Shown here: piece by piece, positions 1 to 8,909 of the stretch
Position numbering within the stretch: position 1 is the first letter of the stretch
How the letters are laid out: every line of letters starts with the position of its first letter
NCBI GenBank assembly: GCA_029261215.1
Contig: JAJDBT010000073.1
Span: forward strand, 1-64,000
Source: Nitrospirota bacterium
GTDB lineage: Bacteria > Nitrospirota > Nitrospiria > SBBL01 > JAADHI01
DNA: 64,000 nt
Reading direction: 5' to 3'
Notes under the pieces: generated by a model
What the model was told of the DNA's origin: nothing
Seen by the model: the letters and a program-made list of their open reading frames with translations, nothing else
Databases searched by the model: none
Program-made: the position numbers and the translations under genes

Positions 1-267
1 TGAAGGGGTAGATAGAGGATGGAGAACTTGTGTTTGCCAAAAAAGTAAACAGACACGGGTTAATGTTGAAAAAACACTCGGCATTCTGCCCGCCTGCTTC
101 GAAATATCCGCGATCTATTGCTAACTCCGACAGCCTCCTAGGTTTTGATCATTCAATATCCCCTTTTCCCTCAATCTTCACAAAAAAATGAGTGCCTTCT
201 ACTTTAAAATAGTAAGTTATATTCATATTTCAGTTATATTCCGGACAAAAAATCCTGCTTCATAAAA

Positions 268-1236
268 TTGCAGAATACAGATCTTGTCATGGAAGAAATT
301 GAAGCCCATGAACAGAGCGCTCACGCCAGCAAACTGAGAGTCGGAGGATGGCCTGATGTCCTTTATCAAAATAGAAACAGCAAAAATTACAATCAAATCA
401 TTAATCCCCACCATTTATATCTATTTTTTGACGCCCAGTTAAATGACAAATGGCGGGCTTACACGGATATAGAATTTGAACATGTCCCGAGTCTCGAAGG
501 CGGAGGTGGAGGGGAAGGAGAGATAAAAATTGAACGAGTTTACATTGAACATAATCAAACCGACCTTCTGAATACACGGGTCGGAAAGTTTAACACGCCA
601 CTAGGCTTGTGGACCGTTGAACATTGGACGATTAATGTCCTATCTGTTCAGAAGCCGATTCATGAAGACAATAAATATGTCCCTCTCTTTCAGGTCGGCT
701 TAAAAGGCTTTGGTCATTGGATCTCTCCATCCAGAGGTCAGTGGGCACCCGAAATTCAATACGCCATCTGGATGTCAACAGGCAATGACATCTCCGGAAC
801 GGACAACCCTTCAGACAATAAATTTGCATACGGGGCAAATACCAGTGTCACATTTCCTGAAAAGCTCAAACTCGGATTGACGGGATACGCTCAAAGTAAC
901 CCTGCCGCAACAGGAAGGCAAGAAAAGACCTTGCTTCCTTATGCAGAACTGTACATCACAGAAGAACTCACTTTGTTGGGTGAAGACTTCCATCAAAGTC
1001 GCGACATGGGATCGACAGACATTTAAGTATGGTATGCCGCTGCTAAATGGCAATTTCTGCCGGATACCTATTTCTACTATCGTCGAGATCAGGGAGATGA
1101 TGAGAAGCGAGGTGGTGGTCAAGAACATACGATGAATGTTTTTACCTTAGGGTATTGGCCCATCCCTTATGTACGAACAAAGCTCGAATTCAGCACACAT
1201 GATTTTGCCGACAACACCGATGATTTGGCAGAATGA
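268..1236 (+). pseudogene. porin-like outer-membrane beta-barrel remnant
   Basis: The reading frame encodes an outer-membrane porin-like protein: long amphipathic stretches, phrases such as NPHHLYLFFDAQLNDKWRAY and RVGKFNTPLGLW, and many aromatic residues typical of beta strands. It lacks a signal peptide; the frame upstream closes at a stop near 205 and only a TTG start is available at 268. An in-frame TAA at 1024-1026 interrupts it, yet the same frame then reads on sensibly (VWYAAAKWQFLPDTYFYYRR) to a TGA at 1234-1236, so the stop is a nonsense mutation. The expected C-terminal strands are missing because the frame runs into a chemoreceptor remnant. Function if intact would be diffusion of small solutes or ions; as it stands it is probably dead. 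Confidence 0.75.
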
Positions 1237-2304
1237 AACACAAGCCTTACACTCTGTTCATCAACTATCCAAACTGCTCCTTGTGGTCATCCTCATTCTC
1301 AGTATTGCAACCATCATTGCTGGGTATTTTATTTCAAAAATGGTCTCCGTCCCTATTCTAAACATTACAAAAGCAATGAACGCTTTGGCAAAAGGTCAAT
1401 ACCCTGAAATTCCTTACCAAAACAAAAAAGATGAAATAGGCCAAATGTCAGCTGCCCTTTGTATTTTTAAATCCAATACCCTCGAAAACTGCAGACGCTA
1501 AAGAAAAATTGGAAATCGGGAAAAAGGAAACACTGAAAGCCCTGGCCACCGCATTTGAAAAAAGGGTTCAGGGGATTATTAATAGCGTCGCCTCAGCCGC
1601 AACAGAGCTCGCAAGTACCGCCAAAAACATGAGCGGATCCATCTATCATTCCAGTCGTATGGCTGAAGAAGCCTCAAGTAGCGCACTGGAAACCAGTGAA
1701 CAAGTCGAATCCGTCTCAAGCGCTGGTCACAGATTCCGTGACAAAGGGAAGTATCGCAGGGACGAAGGCAGATTCATTAGGCATTGCATCTCAAAAAGTA
1801 GGCATCGCGATTCAATTAATTATGGATGTTGCGAGTAAAATCAACTTACTGGCTTTAAATGCCACAATAGAATCCGCACGAGCGGGAGAAGCAGGCAAGG
1901 GTTTTGCGGTGGTCGCCAACGAAGTGAAGATCCTTGCGGGTCAAACCAATACGGCGATTCAGGAAGTTAAAGTCGTATTGGAAGAAATGAACACTCCCTC
2001 TGGAGAAATTATTGAAGCGCTCTCAGGTATCAAATTATCCGTCAATAAAATATCCGACGCCTCTGGGGATATCTCTGCCGCTGTTGAAGAGCAGGCGTTA
2101 ACGACCGATCAAATTTCTAGTAACATGAAAACCGCTGCCGAAGGCACAACCCATATCTCAAGACATTTGCAAGAAATCAATACAACATCAAGCGAAGCAA
2201 GTGCCTCTTCACAACAAGTTTTAGCTGCAGCAGATCAACTCTCACTTCAATCTGAAGAACTCAGTCGGCAAGTCGCAGCATTTCTATCCGAACTTCGGGT
2301 CTGA
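1169..2304 (+). pseudogene. methyl-accepting chemotaxis protein remnant with two frameshifts
   Basis: The pieces are one membrane helix (LLLVVILILSIATIIAGYFI), a HAMP domain ending near position 1470, and a cytoplasmic signalling domain with the hairpin tip ([20 protein letters not shown] at about 1845-1905) that contacts CheA and CheW. The N-terminal periplasmic sensor domain is absent; its place is taken by the porin remnant. Reading needs three frames: a shift near 1485-1491 and a second near 1715-1730. The last piece runs to a natural C-terminus at 2304. No chemotaxis genes lie nearby. Sequencing error could explain single-base shifts but not the missing sensor domain. Confidence 0.8.
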
Positions 2305-2526
2305 TGACACCTCTCCAAATTTGAACATTTTTCAAACGCCCTGATACATGAAACTGCCATTCATCTCTCTAGATTAAATCCGTGTTGAACGCAATGTCCT
2401 CAGTACAGTTCAAAAATCCGTCGCAAGGATTCGTAATAAAATTGAATTTTAGCGCCCTGTCCGATACTATCCCTGAAATAGTTTCATTATATCGTCATAC
2501 ATACATTCATATTGAGGAGCAGTAAG

Positions 2527-3546
2527 ATGAACGGAATTGATATCGCCATCGGTTTTTTTGGCCTCTTGGCTGTCCTTTTAGCATTTAGCGGGACGACCAT
2601 AGGAGAGACCGCGCTGGCATTTGGCGGAGACCGATGGACAGAAAGCAGCGCCCCTTTTTATAGAAGAATTACGCCAAGAGGCTGGATCTCATTGCTTTGT
2701 CTTTTCATTGCAATCGGATTGATTACAATGAGAAAAGACATGCAGGAGCAAGACGTAAAAACAAAAATAGCCACGATCACAGAACTGGAAGAAAATGCCT
2801 CCCGCCTGGAAGAGCAAATCAAAAAATATGTCACAGACATTGTTCAACTTAAGGGGGAGTTGTCGCAGGCCCAGGCCTCGGTCGCAAACATGACAGAACA
2901 TGTCGAAACCCACCAGATGCAATCGATGGAAGCGGCTTTTCAACTCACGGCCAAAATGGATCAGGAGATCGACGAGGCCGTCGTCAGTCTGGACGGTCGT
3001 CCCCGTGTCCCGATTCCATCCCGTTATCTTTCCCAGATGCGGCTGGCTGGCGGAGATCGGTTCTATTTTGCAACTTTTCTTCAGAACCCATCTTCAAGAG
3101 ATCTGAGATCCCTTCAACTGGAAATGGGAGAGAAGGTCTACCCTTTGTTTATAGGGGATGAAACCGGTTTTTCTGAAAAAACACTGCGCCTGCCAGGAAA
3201 TCCATTCAAAACGGTTCCAGCATACATTCAAAACCCGCTGCTTCTGAATAAAATGACTCTGAAGATCGTCATACGCCCCAAGGAAATGACTTCGGAAGAA
3301 GATGCATTCCGGCAGCTGGTGCTCAACAGCCCCTTTTCAGAAGTCGCCAAAAAAAAATACAAGCTGACAAAAGCAGATATCTTAAATGTGCGAAGCGAGG
3401 CCACAGTAGATGCGCAACTGGTTGAGCGACTTCGGCGTAACTCCTATGTCCGCATTCTTCAAAAAGAAGAGGAGTGGGTTGAGATTATGACCGCAAAGGG
3501 AAAACAGGGCTGGGTTATCGGCCGATTTTTAACAGAGATAAAATAG
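2527..3546 (+). CDS. membrane protein with coiled coil and C-terminal SH3b domain
   Basis: The start is ATG 2527, seven bases after GAGGAG. The 339-residue product has a membrane helix at the N-terminus (IDIAIGFFGLLAVLLAFSG), a second near residue 60 (LLCLFIAIGLITM), a coiled coil over about residues 65-125, a middle region with no family I recognise, and a C-terminal SH3b module (ILNVRSEATVDAQLVERL then GWVIGRFL). SH3b modules in bacteria usually bind peptidoglycan or proteins, so it probably tethers something in the envelope. It stands alone between decayed genes and a terminator. A poor sigma-70-like pair (TTGAAT 2442-2447, TACTAT 2465-2470, 17 bases apart) lies upstream. Confidence 0.8.
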   Translation: MNGIDIAIGFFGLLAVLLAFSGTTIGETALAFGGDRWTESSAPFYRRITPRGWISLLCLFIAIGLITMRKDMQEQDVKTKIATITELEENASRLEEQIKKYVTDIVQLKGELSQAQASVANMTEHVETHQMQSMEAAFQLTAKMDQEIDEAVVSLDGRPRVPIPSRYLSQMRLAGGDRFYFATFLQNPSSRDLRSLQLEMGEKVYPLFIGDETGFSEKTLRLPGNPFKTVPAYIQNPLLLNKMTLKIVIRPKEMTSEEDAFRQLVLNSPFSEVAKKKYKLTKADILNVRSEATVDAQLVERLRRNSYVRILQKEEEWVEIMTAKGKQGWVIGRFLTEIK

Positions 3547-3591
3547 ACGCAGTCATCGTTCATCTTCCCCCTGTGTCGGGTCTTTTTTTTT
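3546..3591 (+). terminator. probable intrinsic terminator after the SH3b gene
   Basis: GACGCAG (3546-3552) can pair with CTGTGTC (3571-3577) with one G-T wobble, followed after four bases by a run of nine T. The long 18-base loop and the GGG before the T tract make it weaker than usual. Confidence 0.4.
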
Positions 3592-3606
3592 AAAACCCAT
3601 CCACCC

Positions 3607-3966
3607 TTATTGAACAAGTATCTGCCCTCCGATATGCGCTTTATGAAGGTGGCAATACAAACTATAGATCCCCTCGGAAGCGGCGTTGATCTTTACACGG
3701 ATTTTCCCCTCGGGCGGGATAAGTTCTTTAACGCCTAAACCATCGATGGTAAATCCGTGATCCCTTTCAGACACGTTTCGAATGAGGAGATGAATCACCT
3801 CCCCTTTTTTGACAACAATGGCCGAAGGAAGCCATATATTCACCTTCTCCTCGATTTCCACAGCAACAAATGTAAATCCATTTTTTGATACGCCTTCTTC
3901 CGAAAAGGCGGTGTTAGAAAAAAGAGTGATTAATAAAAAAACAAACACAATCCATTTGAAAAACAT
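3607..3966 (-). CDS. secreted small cupredoxin-like protein
   Basis: 119 residues with a clear signal peptide (cleavage after about residue 22, AFS/EE). The remainder has the cupredoxin pattern: a KKGEVIHLLIRN strand, His70 in the RDHGF motif, and a C-terminal ligand loop YCHLHKAHIGG giving Cys105 and His108 as likely type-1 copper ligands. Where blue copper proteins usually carry an axial Met there is Ile/Gly, with His111 close by, so the site may be unusual. It would act in the periplasm as an electron carrier or copper binder. It follows the FHA-EAL gene on the same strand by 18 bases, so the two may be co-transcribed, though no functional link is obvious. Confidence 0.8.
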   Translation of the reverse strand: MFFKWIVFVFLLITLFSNTAFSEEGVSKNGFTFVAVEIEEKVNIWLPSAIVVKKGEVIHLLIRNVSERDHGFTIDGLGVKELIPPEGKIRVKINAASEGIYSLYCHLHKAHIGGQILVQ

Positions 3967-3984
3967 GTACTTCTCCTTAAAATT

Positions 3985-5079
3985 TTATGGATTAAACGGC
4001 AGATTTGGCTCTGCGGCGGGACGCCCATAATAGTAGCCTTGCAGGTAATCAAAGCCCAAATCACGGCAAGTTGTGGCTTCCTGTGCATTACTCACGCCCT
4101 CAGCGACTGTTTTAATCTTCATCCGTCTGGATAAACGCACGAGCAACTCCACCATCTCCCTTCGGGCTGTCGCGCTGTCAATATTCCTGATCAGCGCGAT
4201 ATCAAACTTCAAATAATCCGGCGGCATCTCCGACAATTCCAGAAGTCGGGTTTGACCGGCTCCAAAATCATCATACGCCATTCCGATCCGAAGTGTCCTT
4301 AGTTCATCTCTTATTCTTTTCATCACCTCCAAATCTGTAATCGCCCGTTCGTGCACCTCCAGAATCAACTTCGGCTTTGGAAAGCGCTCCCGTACCTTGC
4401 GAAGTGACATCATCAGGCGGTCGGGATGATCCAGCTCCCTGGGATGAATATTCATAAAAAAGTTTAAAGGCGATCCCGAGGCGTCAGCCCGCATCACCCC
4501 ATCCATACGAAGCAGCTCAACCAGGGCCAGTTCACGACCCACGCTTTCGGCCAATTTAAAAAGCGCAACCGGCAGGCGCGGCAGATTTGGATGTTCTCCC
4601 CGCCCCAATATTTCAAAAGCAAAGGGACTTTCGTCTTCACTCCTATAAATGGTTTGAAAGTCAGAACTGACCAATGCACCGGAGAGCAGGGCTTCCAATT
4701 CGATCCAGCCAGCGGGCAAATTGGTCGCCGTTCCTGCAATGTCGAGATGTGTCGCCGCATCTTCCGAAACCTGATCCAGCGGTTCACAGGAAAGACGAAA
4801 TTCGATATTTGCGATATGCAGGATATCACTCTGTTTCAGGATCACTTCGCCTTTCACAGGTTTTCGATTGATAAAAGTGCCGTTGGTGCTGTTGAGATCT
4901 TTGAGAACCAGATACCCGTCTTTCTGAATAATTTCGGCGTGATGACGAGAAATACTGCTTGATTCGATACTCAGGCCCAGACCAGGGCTTCGACCTACAA
5001 CAAAAGGGAAAGGTTCAATTCGAACCTTTCTCATTGGCCCCACAGGCTCAACATGCCCTTCAAGATACCAGTAATACAT
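3985..5079 (-). CDS. FHA-EAL domain protein, probable c-di-GMP phosphodiesterase
   Basis: The ATG at 5079 is preferred (GGGGA four bases upstream); a longer frame with TTG starts at 5145. The 364-residue product has an N-terminal FHA domain (about residues 20-96, with GRS, SRHH and NSTNGTFIN motifs that bind phosphothreonine) and an EAL domain (about 145-360). Residues that bind c-di-GMP and metal in active EAL enzymes can all be placed: Glu156 (written EIL instead of EAL), Asn210, Glu241, Asp270-Asp271 in DDFGAG, Lys291, Glu327 and Gln347. It is therefore likely active in hydrolysing c-di-GMP, or at least able to bind it, under control of a phosphorylated partner. No kinase is adjacent; one lies at 40.5 kb. 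No membrane segment. Confidence 0.88.
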   Translation of the reverse strand: MYYWYLEGHVEPVGPMRKVRIEPFPFVVGRSPGLGLSIESSSISRHHAEIIQKDGYLVLKDLNSTNGTFINRKPVKGEVILKQSDILHIANIEFRLSCEPLDQVSEDAATHLDIAGTATNLPAGWIELEALLSGALVSSDFQTIYRSEDESPFAFEILGRGEHPNLPRLPVALFKLAESVGRELALVELLRMDGVMRADASGSPLNFFMNIHPRELDHPDRLMMSLRKVRERFPKPKLILEVHERAITDLEVMKRIRDELRTLRIGMAYDDFGAGQTRLLELSEMPPDYLKFDIALIRNIDSATARREMVELLVRLSRRMKIKTVAEGVSNAQEATTCRDLGFDYLQGYYYGRPAAEPNLPFNP

Positions 5080-5216
5080 CACTTCCCCATCAGATAATAT
5101 TGCATTTTCAAAGACAAGACTAATTGACTCGACAAAAAATGACAATCAAAAAACCCTCACCCTCTTTTTTGGAAAGATGCGGCCATTTATCCGATTCTCG
5201 GCCATCTCTCAATTTT

Positions 5217-5252
5217 AAAATTCCCGGAGACATCCTGCTCGTGAAACGGGTA
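5217..5252 (+). repeat. dispersed repeat, copy A (partner near 47.2 kb)
   Basis: AAAATTCCC, then a divergent ten-base stretch, then TGCTCGTGAAA and a GGG-AT end. The same order of blocks recurs at 47210-47247. The rest of the 5080-5445 intergenic stretch shows no gene. Confidence 0.45.
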
Positions 5253-5445
5253 TGAAAAAAGGTCAGATCACTAAATTTCCGCTTGCCGGGGATGGGCACT
5301 TAAAACAGGTCTGCAAACTAAGGCACGGCCAGCATTTGAAATCTATGTGTGCTCTGGAAGACCAAGGTTTGCCAAAAGGATTTGGATTGCGTTATACAGA
5401 TGTTCTCTAAAATACAGTGGTATCATTCTCGAAGAGGAAAACATA

Positions 5446-6159
5446 TTGGAAAAAATCGCCATGATCACAGGAGGGGCCAAAAGACTGGGCCACGACATTT
5501 GCCTTTTATTGGCGAAAGAAGGGTTTGATATCGCCCTTCACTACAACGCCTCCCTCGAAAAAGCGGAAGAAACACAAAAAGAAGTTGAAGCAATGGGTCG
5601 GCGATGTTTTATTTTACAGGGAGATTTGACCGATGCCTCCATGTACCACACGCTGATTGATGCGGTCTATGACGAACTGGGCGCGCTGAGCCTCCTGATT
5701 AATAACGCCTCTGTTTTTGAAAAAATTGACTTCGATCATTCATCACCCTTTGATTTTGATCAAAACATAGATGTACACCTCAAAGCGCCTTTTTTTTTAT
5801 CACAGGCTTTCTCAAAAAGATGCCGCAAGGGCGCAATTATTAATATGCTGGATACGCGTGTCGCTCAATATGAAACCGAACATTTTGTCTATACCCTGAG
5901 CAAAAAAGCCCTTAAAGAGCTGACACTGCTTCTGGCAAAAACATTGGCGCCGCGAATCCGCGTCAATGGCATCTGCCCTGGCGCCATCCTCCCTCCAGAC
6001 AGCATGGGGGATGAATATCTCAAAGAAATTGCAAAAAAAACACCAATGAAAATGCCCGGCAGTGTCGATAATATTTTAAACGCAGTGCGTTATTTAACCC
6101 AATCCAACTATATCAATGGGGAACTGCTCTACGTCGATGGCGGAGAATGGCTCACCTAG
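5446..6159 (+). CDS. short-chain dehydrogenase, pteridine reductase/FolM-like
   Basis: The start is set at TTG 5446, with GAGGAAA six bases before it; the open frame extends further upstream but without family similarity. The 237-residue protein is a classical SDR: TGGAKRLG cofactor motif at the N-terminus (the Arg favours NADPH and the TGGxxRxG form is typical of pteridine reductases), NNAS, catalytic YTLSK, and the PGAILPP loop. Together with folB ten bases downstream and folK overlapping that, it most likely reduces dihydrofolate or dihydromonapterin (FolM activity). No folP or folE is present here. A general SDR oxidoreductase role cannot be excluded. Confidence 0.82.
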   Translation: MEKIAMITGGAKRLGHDICLLLAKEGFDIALHYNASLEKAEETQKEVEAMGRRCFILQGDLTDASMYHTLIDAVYDELGALSLLINNASVFEKIDFDHSSPFDFDQNIDVHLKAPFFLSQAFSKRCRKGAIINMLDTRVAQYETEHFVYTLSKKALKELTLLLAKTLAPRIRVNGICPGAILPPDSMGDEYLKEIAKKTPMKMPGSVDNILNAVRYLTQSNYINGELLYVDGGEWLT

Positions 6160-6168
6160 AGAGGTCTT

Positions 6169-6525
6169 ATGATCGTTTGTATTAAAAACCTGCGCCTGAG
6201 AGCCATTGTCGGCGTCTACGAATGGGAAAAAAAGATTCGCCAGGAAATCAATATCGACCTGCGTCTCACATTTGATGGCGCAAAAGCGGCGACGACGGAT
6301 GATATCAACGAAACCATTGATTATAAAAATTTGAGAAATCAAATCATTGAGCACGTTGAAAATACAGACTTTAACCTCGTCGAACGGGTCGCCTCAGATA
6401 CCGCCGATATCGCGCTTTCATTCCCTCTGGCGCAAAAGGTCTGGCTCGAAGTCAAAAAACCGGGAGCGCTTCGACTGACTGACACCGTTTCAATCATCGT
6501 GGAAAGGACAAAGGAGCCGCTGTGA
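6169..6525 (+). CDS. folB: dihydroneopterin aldolase
   Basis: 118 residues, normal length for the family. It shows the expected tunnel-fold sequence: an N-terminal LRLRAIVGVYEWEKKIRQ-like motif (seen as KNLRLRAIVGVYEWEKK), a central TIDYKNL segment, and the C-terminal VWLEVKKPGALR that carries the conserved Lys and Pro. The enzyme converts dihydroneopterin to 6-hydroxymethyldihydropterin and glycolaldehyde in folate synthesis. It sits between the folM-like gene and folK, the enzyme for the next step, with a four-base stop/start overlap to folK, which implies translational coupling. Confidence 0.93.
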   Translation: MIVCIKNLRLRAIVGVYEWEKKIRQEINIDLRLTFDGAKAATTDDINETIDYKNLRNQIIEHVENTDFNLVERVASDTADIALSFPLAQKVWLEVKKPGALRLTDTVSIIVERTKEPL

Positions 6526-6908
6526 AGAATGATGTCATCGTCGGACTGGGGTCCAATATTGATCCCATCGATCACATCAATAAAGCCATTCAAATCATGA
6601 CCGAACGGTTTTCAGAAATTCGCGTCTCACGCCTGATCAAAACAGAGCCGGTCGGGTTTAAAGATCAGGATCACTTTTACAACGGGGCAGTCCGCTTCAA
6701 AACAGATTTGGGATCAAAAGCCCTCAAACAATATTTATTAGAAATAGAAGACCGGCTGGGACGCGTTCGAACAGATAACAAAAATGGGCCGAGAACCATT
6801 GATCTGGATATTCTGGTTTGGAATGGGCGTATTGTTGACCCGGATGTCTCTGAACGGGCCTTTCTGCAAGAGTCCATTAAAGAACTGGCCTCGGAACTTA
6901 TCCAGTAA
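6522..6908 (+). CDS. folK: HPPK, 2-amino-4-hydroxy-6-hydroxymethyldihydropteridine pyrophosphokinase
   Basis: GTG start overlapping the folB stop by four bases. The 128-residue protein is shorter than the usual 155-165. It contains the N-terminal VGLGSNIDP motif, the pterin-binding TEPVGFKDQDHFYN stretch, and the metal/ATP signature GPRTIDLDILVW with both catalytic Asp residues. The C-terminus ends soon after the LDILVW region plus one helix, so the last strand found in longer enzymes is trimmed, although all catalytic motifs remain. It transfers pyrophosphate from ATP to hydroxymethyldihydropterin. Confidence 0.92.
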   Translation: MKNDVIVGLGSNIDPIDHINKAIQIMTERFSEIRVSRLIKTEPVGFKDQDHFYNGAVRFKTDLGSKALKQYLLEIEDRLGRVRTDNKNGPRTIDLDILVWNGRIVDPDVSERAFLQESIKELASELIQ

Positions 6909-7040
6909 CATCATATGGAAAAAAAACGGATACACGCCTATTTCTTCGGACAATGAGATGAACATCAAAACTTCTTTTATAAAAGAAAATGAGCATAGGA
7001 TAAAGCCACTTCCCCCCATGACCGAGAGGAATCCGACACA

Positions 7041-7568
7041 ATGATTGAACAACTTTTTCCAGGAATGGCCGCGCTTCAAAACATGCATCCCCTCTATGTT
7101 CACTTCCCCATCGCTTTTTTTGTCGGGGCAGCGCTTATGGAAGTCGTCGCCGTTTTTTACCATGAACGATTTCATTTTGTGGCAACCTGGCTGCTCTACA
7201 TGGGTGTTTTTGCCGCTGTGCTGACCTTGGGCAGCGGCTTCGGCGCCGCAAGCCAGGTCGCCGCCAATGACCCACGAGGCCATGACTCCCCGGCACATGA
7301 TTTTATCCACGTTCACCGCAACTGGATGTTGATTTCTACACTTTTTAGCATGGGTCTTGCGGTTTATTTTTTGTGGGCAAATCAACGAAAAAAATGGGCC
7401 AGCCACCGTTGGGGGCTTTTACTCGGAGCCCTTGTTCTCGCCACGCTCATCAGTATGGGCGCAGACCGGGGCGGGCGACTCGTTTTTGAATTTGGCACAG
7501 GCGTGAACCCTGAAATCATCGTTCAGCCCAGCGAAGAAGAGCATCTGGACGACGGGCATGGGCACTAA
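7041..7568 (+). CDS. DUF2231-type four-helix membrane protein
   Basis: 175 residues with four predicted membrane helices and the family signature HPLYVHFPIAFF near the N-terminus. Conserved His residues in the helices and loops (HPLYVH, HDSPAHDFIHVHRNW) suggest haem or metal binding, as proposed for related membrane proteins, and the C-terminus ends in an acidic, His-rich tail (HLDDGHGH). Role unknown; related proteins occur beside respiratory or metal genes. A 132-base gap separates it from folK. Confidence 0.8.
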   Translation: MIEQLFPGMAALQNMHPLYVHFPIAFFVGAALMEVVAVFYHERFHFVATWLLYMGVFAAVLTLGSGFGAASQVAANDPRGHDSPAHDFIHVHRNWMLISTLFSMGLAVYFLWANQRKKWASHRWGLLLGALVLATLISMGADRGGRLVFEFGTGVNPEIIVQPSEEEHLDDGHGH

Positions 7569-7603
7569 TGTAGAGCGCTCATTGACATGGGGGATCCGAT
7601 TGA

Positions 7604-8836
7604 TTGTTGGTGATCGAAAACAGCGGGTACAAGATGCGCGCTGAAAACCGGGGAGAACACTCCGAAGAAACGGTCCAATGCCTTGCTTGCCGGGAACCCA
7701 TTCAAAGCAAGGCCTCCCTTTGTCCCCACTGCAGAACAGCCCAACACCCCTCAAAATGGATTTTTGTCGGTAATATCTTAAAATGGGCTGGCGGCGGCAC
7801 TGTCATCCTGTCGCTCCTGGTCACGGTCGTGCAAGTTAATTCCTTGTTTAAAAGCTGGCAGGAGCGTCAAAAAAATGTAGAAGAATGGGTGAAAGGCGCC
7901 AATTTTCAGGCAGACTCCGGCGATTTTTCAGGGGCCTGGACACTTTATGAACAGGCCCTGACGCTGGAACCGGGCGCACAATACGCAAGGTCAGGCCAAG
8001 TCCAGTTGGCAATGTCCTGGCTAAGGCATATTCGGGTGCAAAATGAAGAGACCTTTACAGGCATCGTCGTCAAAATACTGCCCGTGCTCTACCGAGGCGC
8101 CGCGTCCTCAAAAGCCGGAGAAACAGCGGATATCATTTCTCACATCGGCTGGGCCAATTTTTTAAGACACCGGGAAGGGCATACCTCCCTTAAAGTAGAG
8201 GAACATTTCGCAAAAGCATTAGAAATAGATCCAAGCAATGTTTACGCACATACGATGTGGGGGTTTTGGATTTTGTGGGAGTCTGGCCCCCTCGATTCGG
8301 CAAAACAGCATTTCTCGATCGCACTGGAGAGCGGCCGGGATCGCGCCTATGTGAGAGAGTATCAGCTCACCGCGCTCCATAACTCGATTTATCACAACCT
8401 TGGAGAAACGACCTATCGCCACCAAGTCGCAGACGAACTGATTCACACTTTAAATGATATTCGGAAAAATCAAGAACCCGTCTCCCCTTCAGTCAGAATC
8501 ATCGGAGACCTTTTTTCAAGGACGTATTATTCAATCCCCTGGTTTGAGAGATGGCTTCAAAATCCAGCTGCCACACTTCCCGCCGAAGATCATTTGGCAA
8601 CTTTTCTTTTATTGAAAAATCTGAATGCAGCAAGGATGAAATATCAGCAGCTCAGTGATCAATTTTGGGAAGCATATTTGAGGGAACGTTCCGGAGATAC
8701 ACAAAACGCTCTCAAAGGCTACCGTGCGCTGCAATCTGAACTTGAAACAAGCGTTATTTCTCAATCGATCATTGGCGTATTGAGAGAAAAAAACATCTTA
8801 AATGAGGCCATCACACGCTTATCCTCTCAAAATTAA
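7604..8836 (+). CDS. zinc-ribbon, membrane-anchored TPR protein
   Basis: The start is uncertain: TTG 7604 with GGGGGAT upstream, or ATG 7634. The N-terminus carries a small zinc ribbon (QCLACREPI then LCPHCRTAQ, four Cys), followed by one membrane helix (GGGTVILSLLVTVVQV) at about residues 62-80 and a long helical region of TPR-like units (for example FSGAWTLYEQALTLEPG and FAKALEIDPSNVYAHTMWG). The topology would put the ribbon in the cytoplasm and the TPR region in the periplasm. It probably scaffolds an envelope complex; the family is not one I can name. It lies 36 bases after the DUF2231 gene and may be in its operon. Confidence 0.75.
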   Translation: MLVIENSGYKMRAENRGEHSEETVQCLACREPIQSKASLCPHCRTAQHPSKWIFVGNILKWAGGGTVILSLLVTVVQVNSLFKSWQERQKNVEEWVKGANFQADSGDFSGAWTLYEQALTLEPGAQYARSGQVQLAMSWLRHIRVQNEETFTGIVVKILPVLYRGAASSKAGETADIISHIGWANFLRHREGHTSLKVEEHFAKALEIDPSNVYAHTMWGFWILWESGPLDSAKQHFSIALESGRDRAYVREYQLTALHNSIYHNLGETTYRHQVADELIHTLNDIRKNQEPVSPSVRIIGDLFSRTYYSIPWFERWLQNPAATLPAEDHLATFLLLKNLNAARMKYQQLSDQFWEAYLRERSGDTQNALKGYRALQSELETSVISQSIIGVLREKNILNEAITRLSSQN

Positions 8837-8909
8837 GCACATGGTGTTTGTTTTGAGTGCAGATCAAAAGGTACAATCACAACAAATCTAAACAGAGGAG
8901 TTTGAATCA

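Noticed and set aside
5010..5032. AAGGTTC/GAACCTT inverted repeat resembling a tRNA T-arm
   Set aside because: It lies inside the FHA coding sequence and no acceptor or anticodon stem surrounds it.
6784..7044. Plus-strand 86-codon frame across the end of folK
   Set aside because: Out-of-frame shadow of folK; no start signal of its own.
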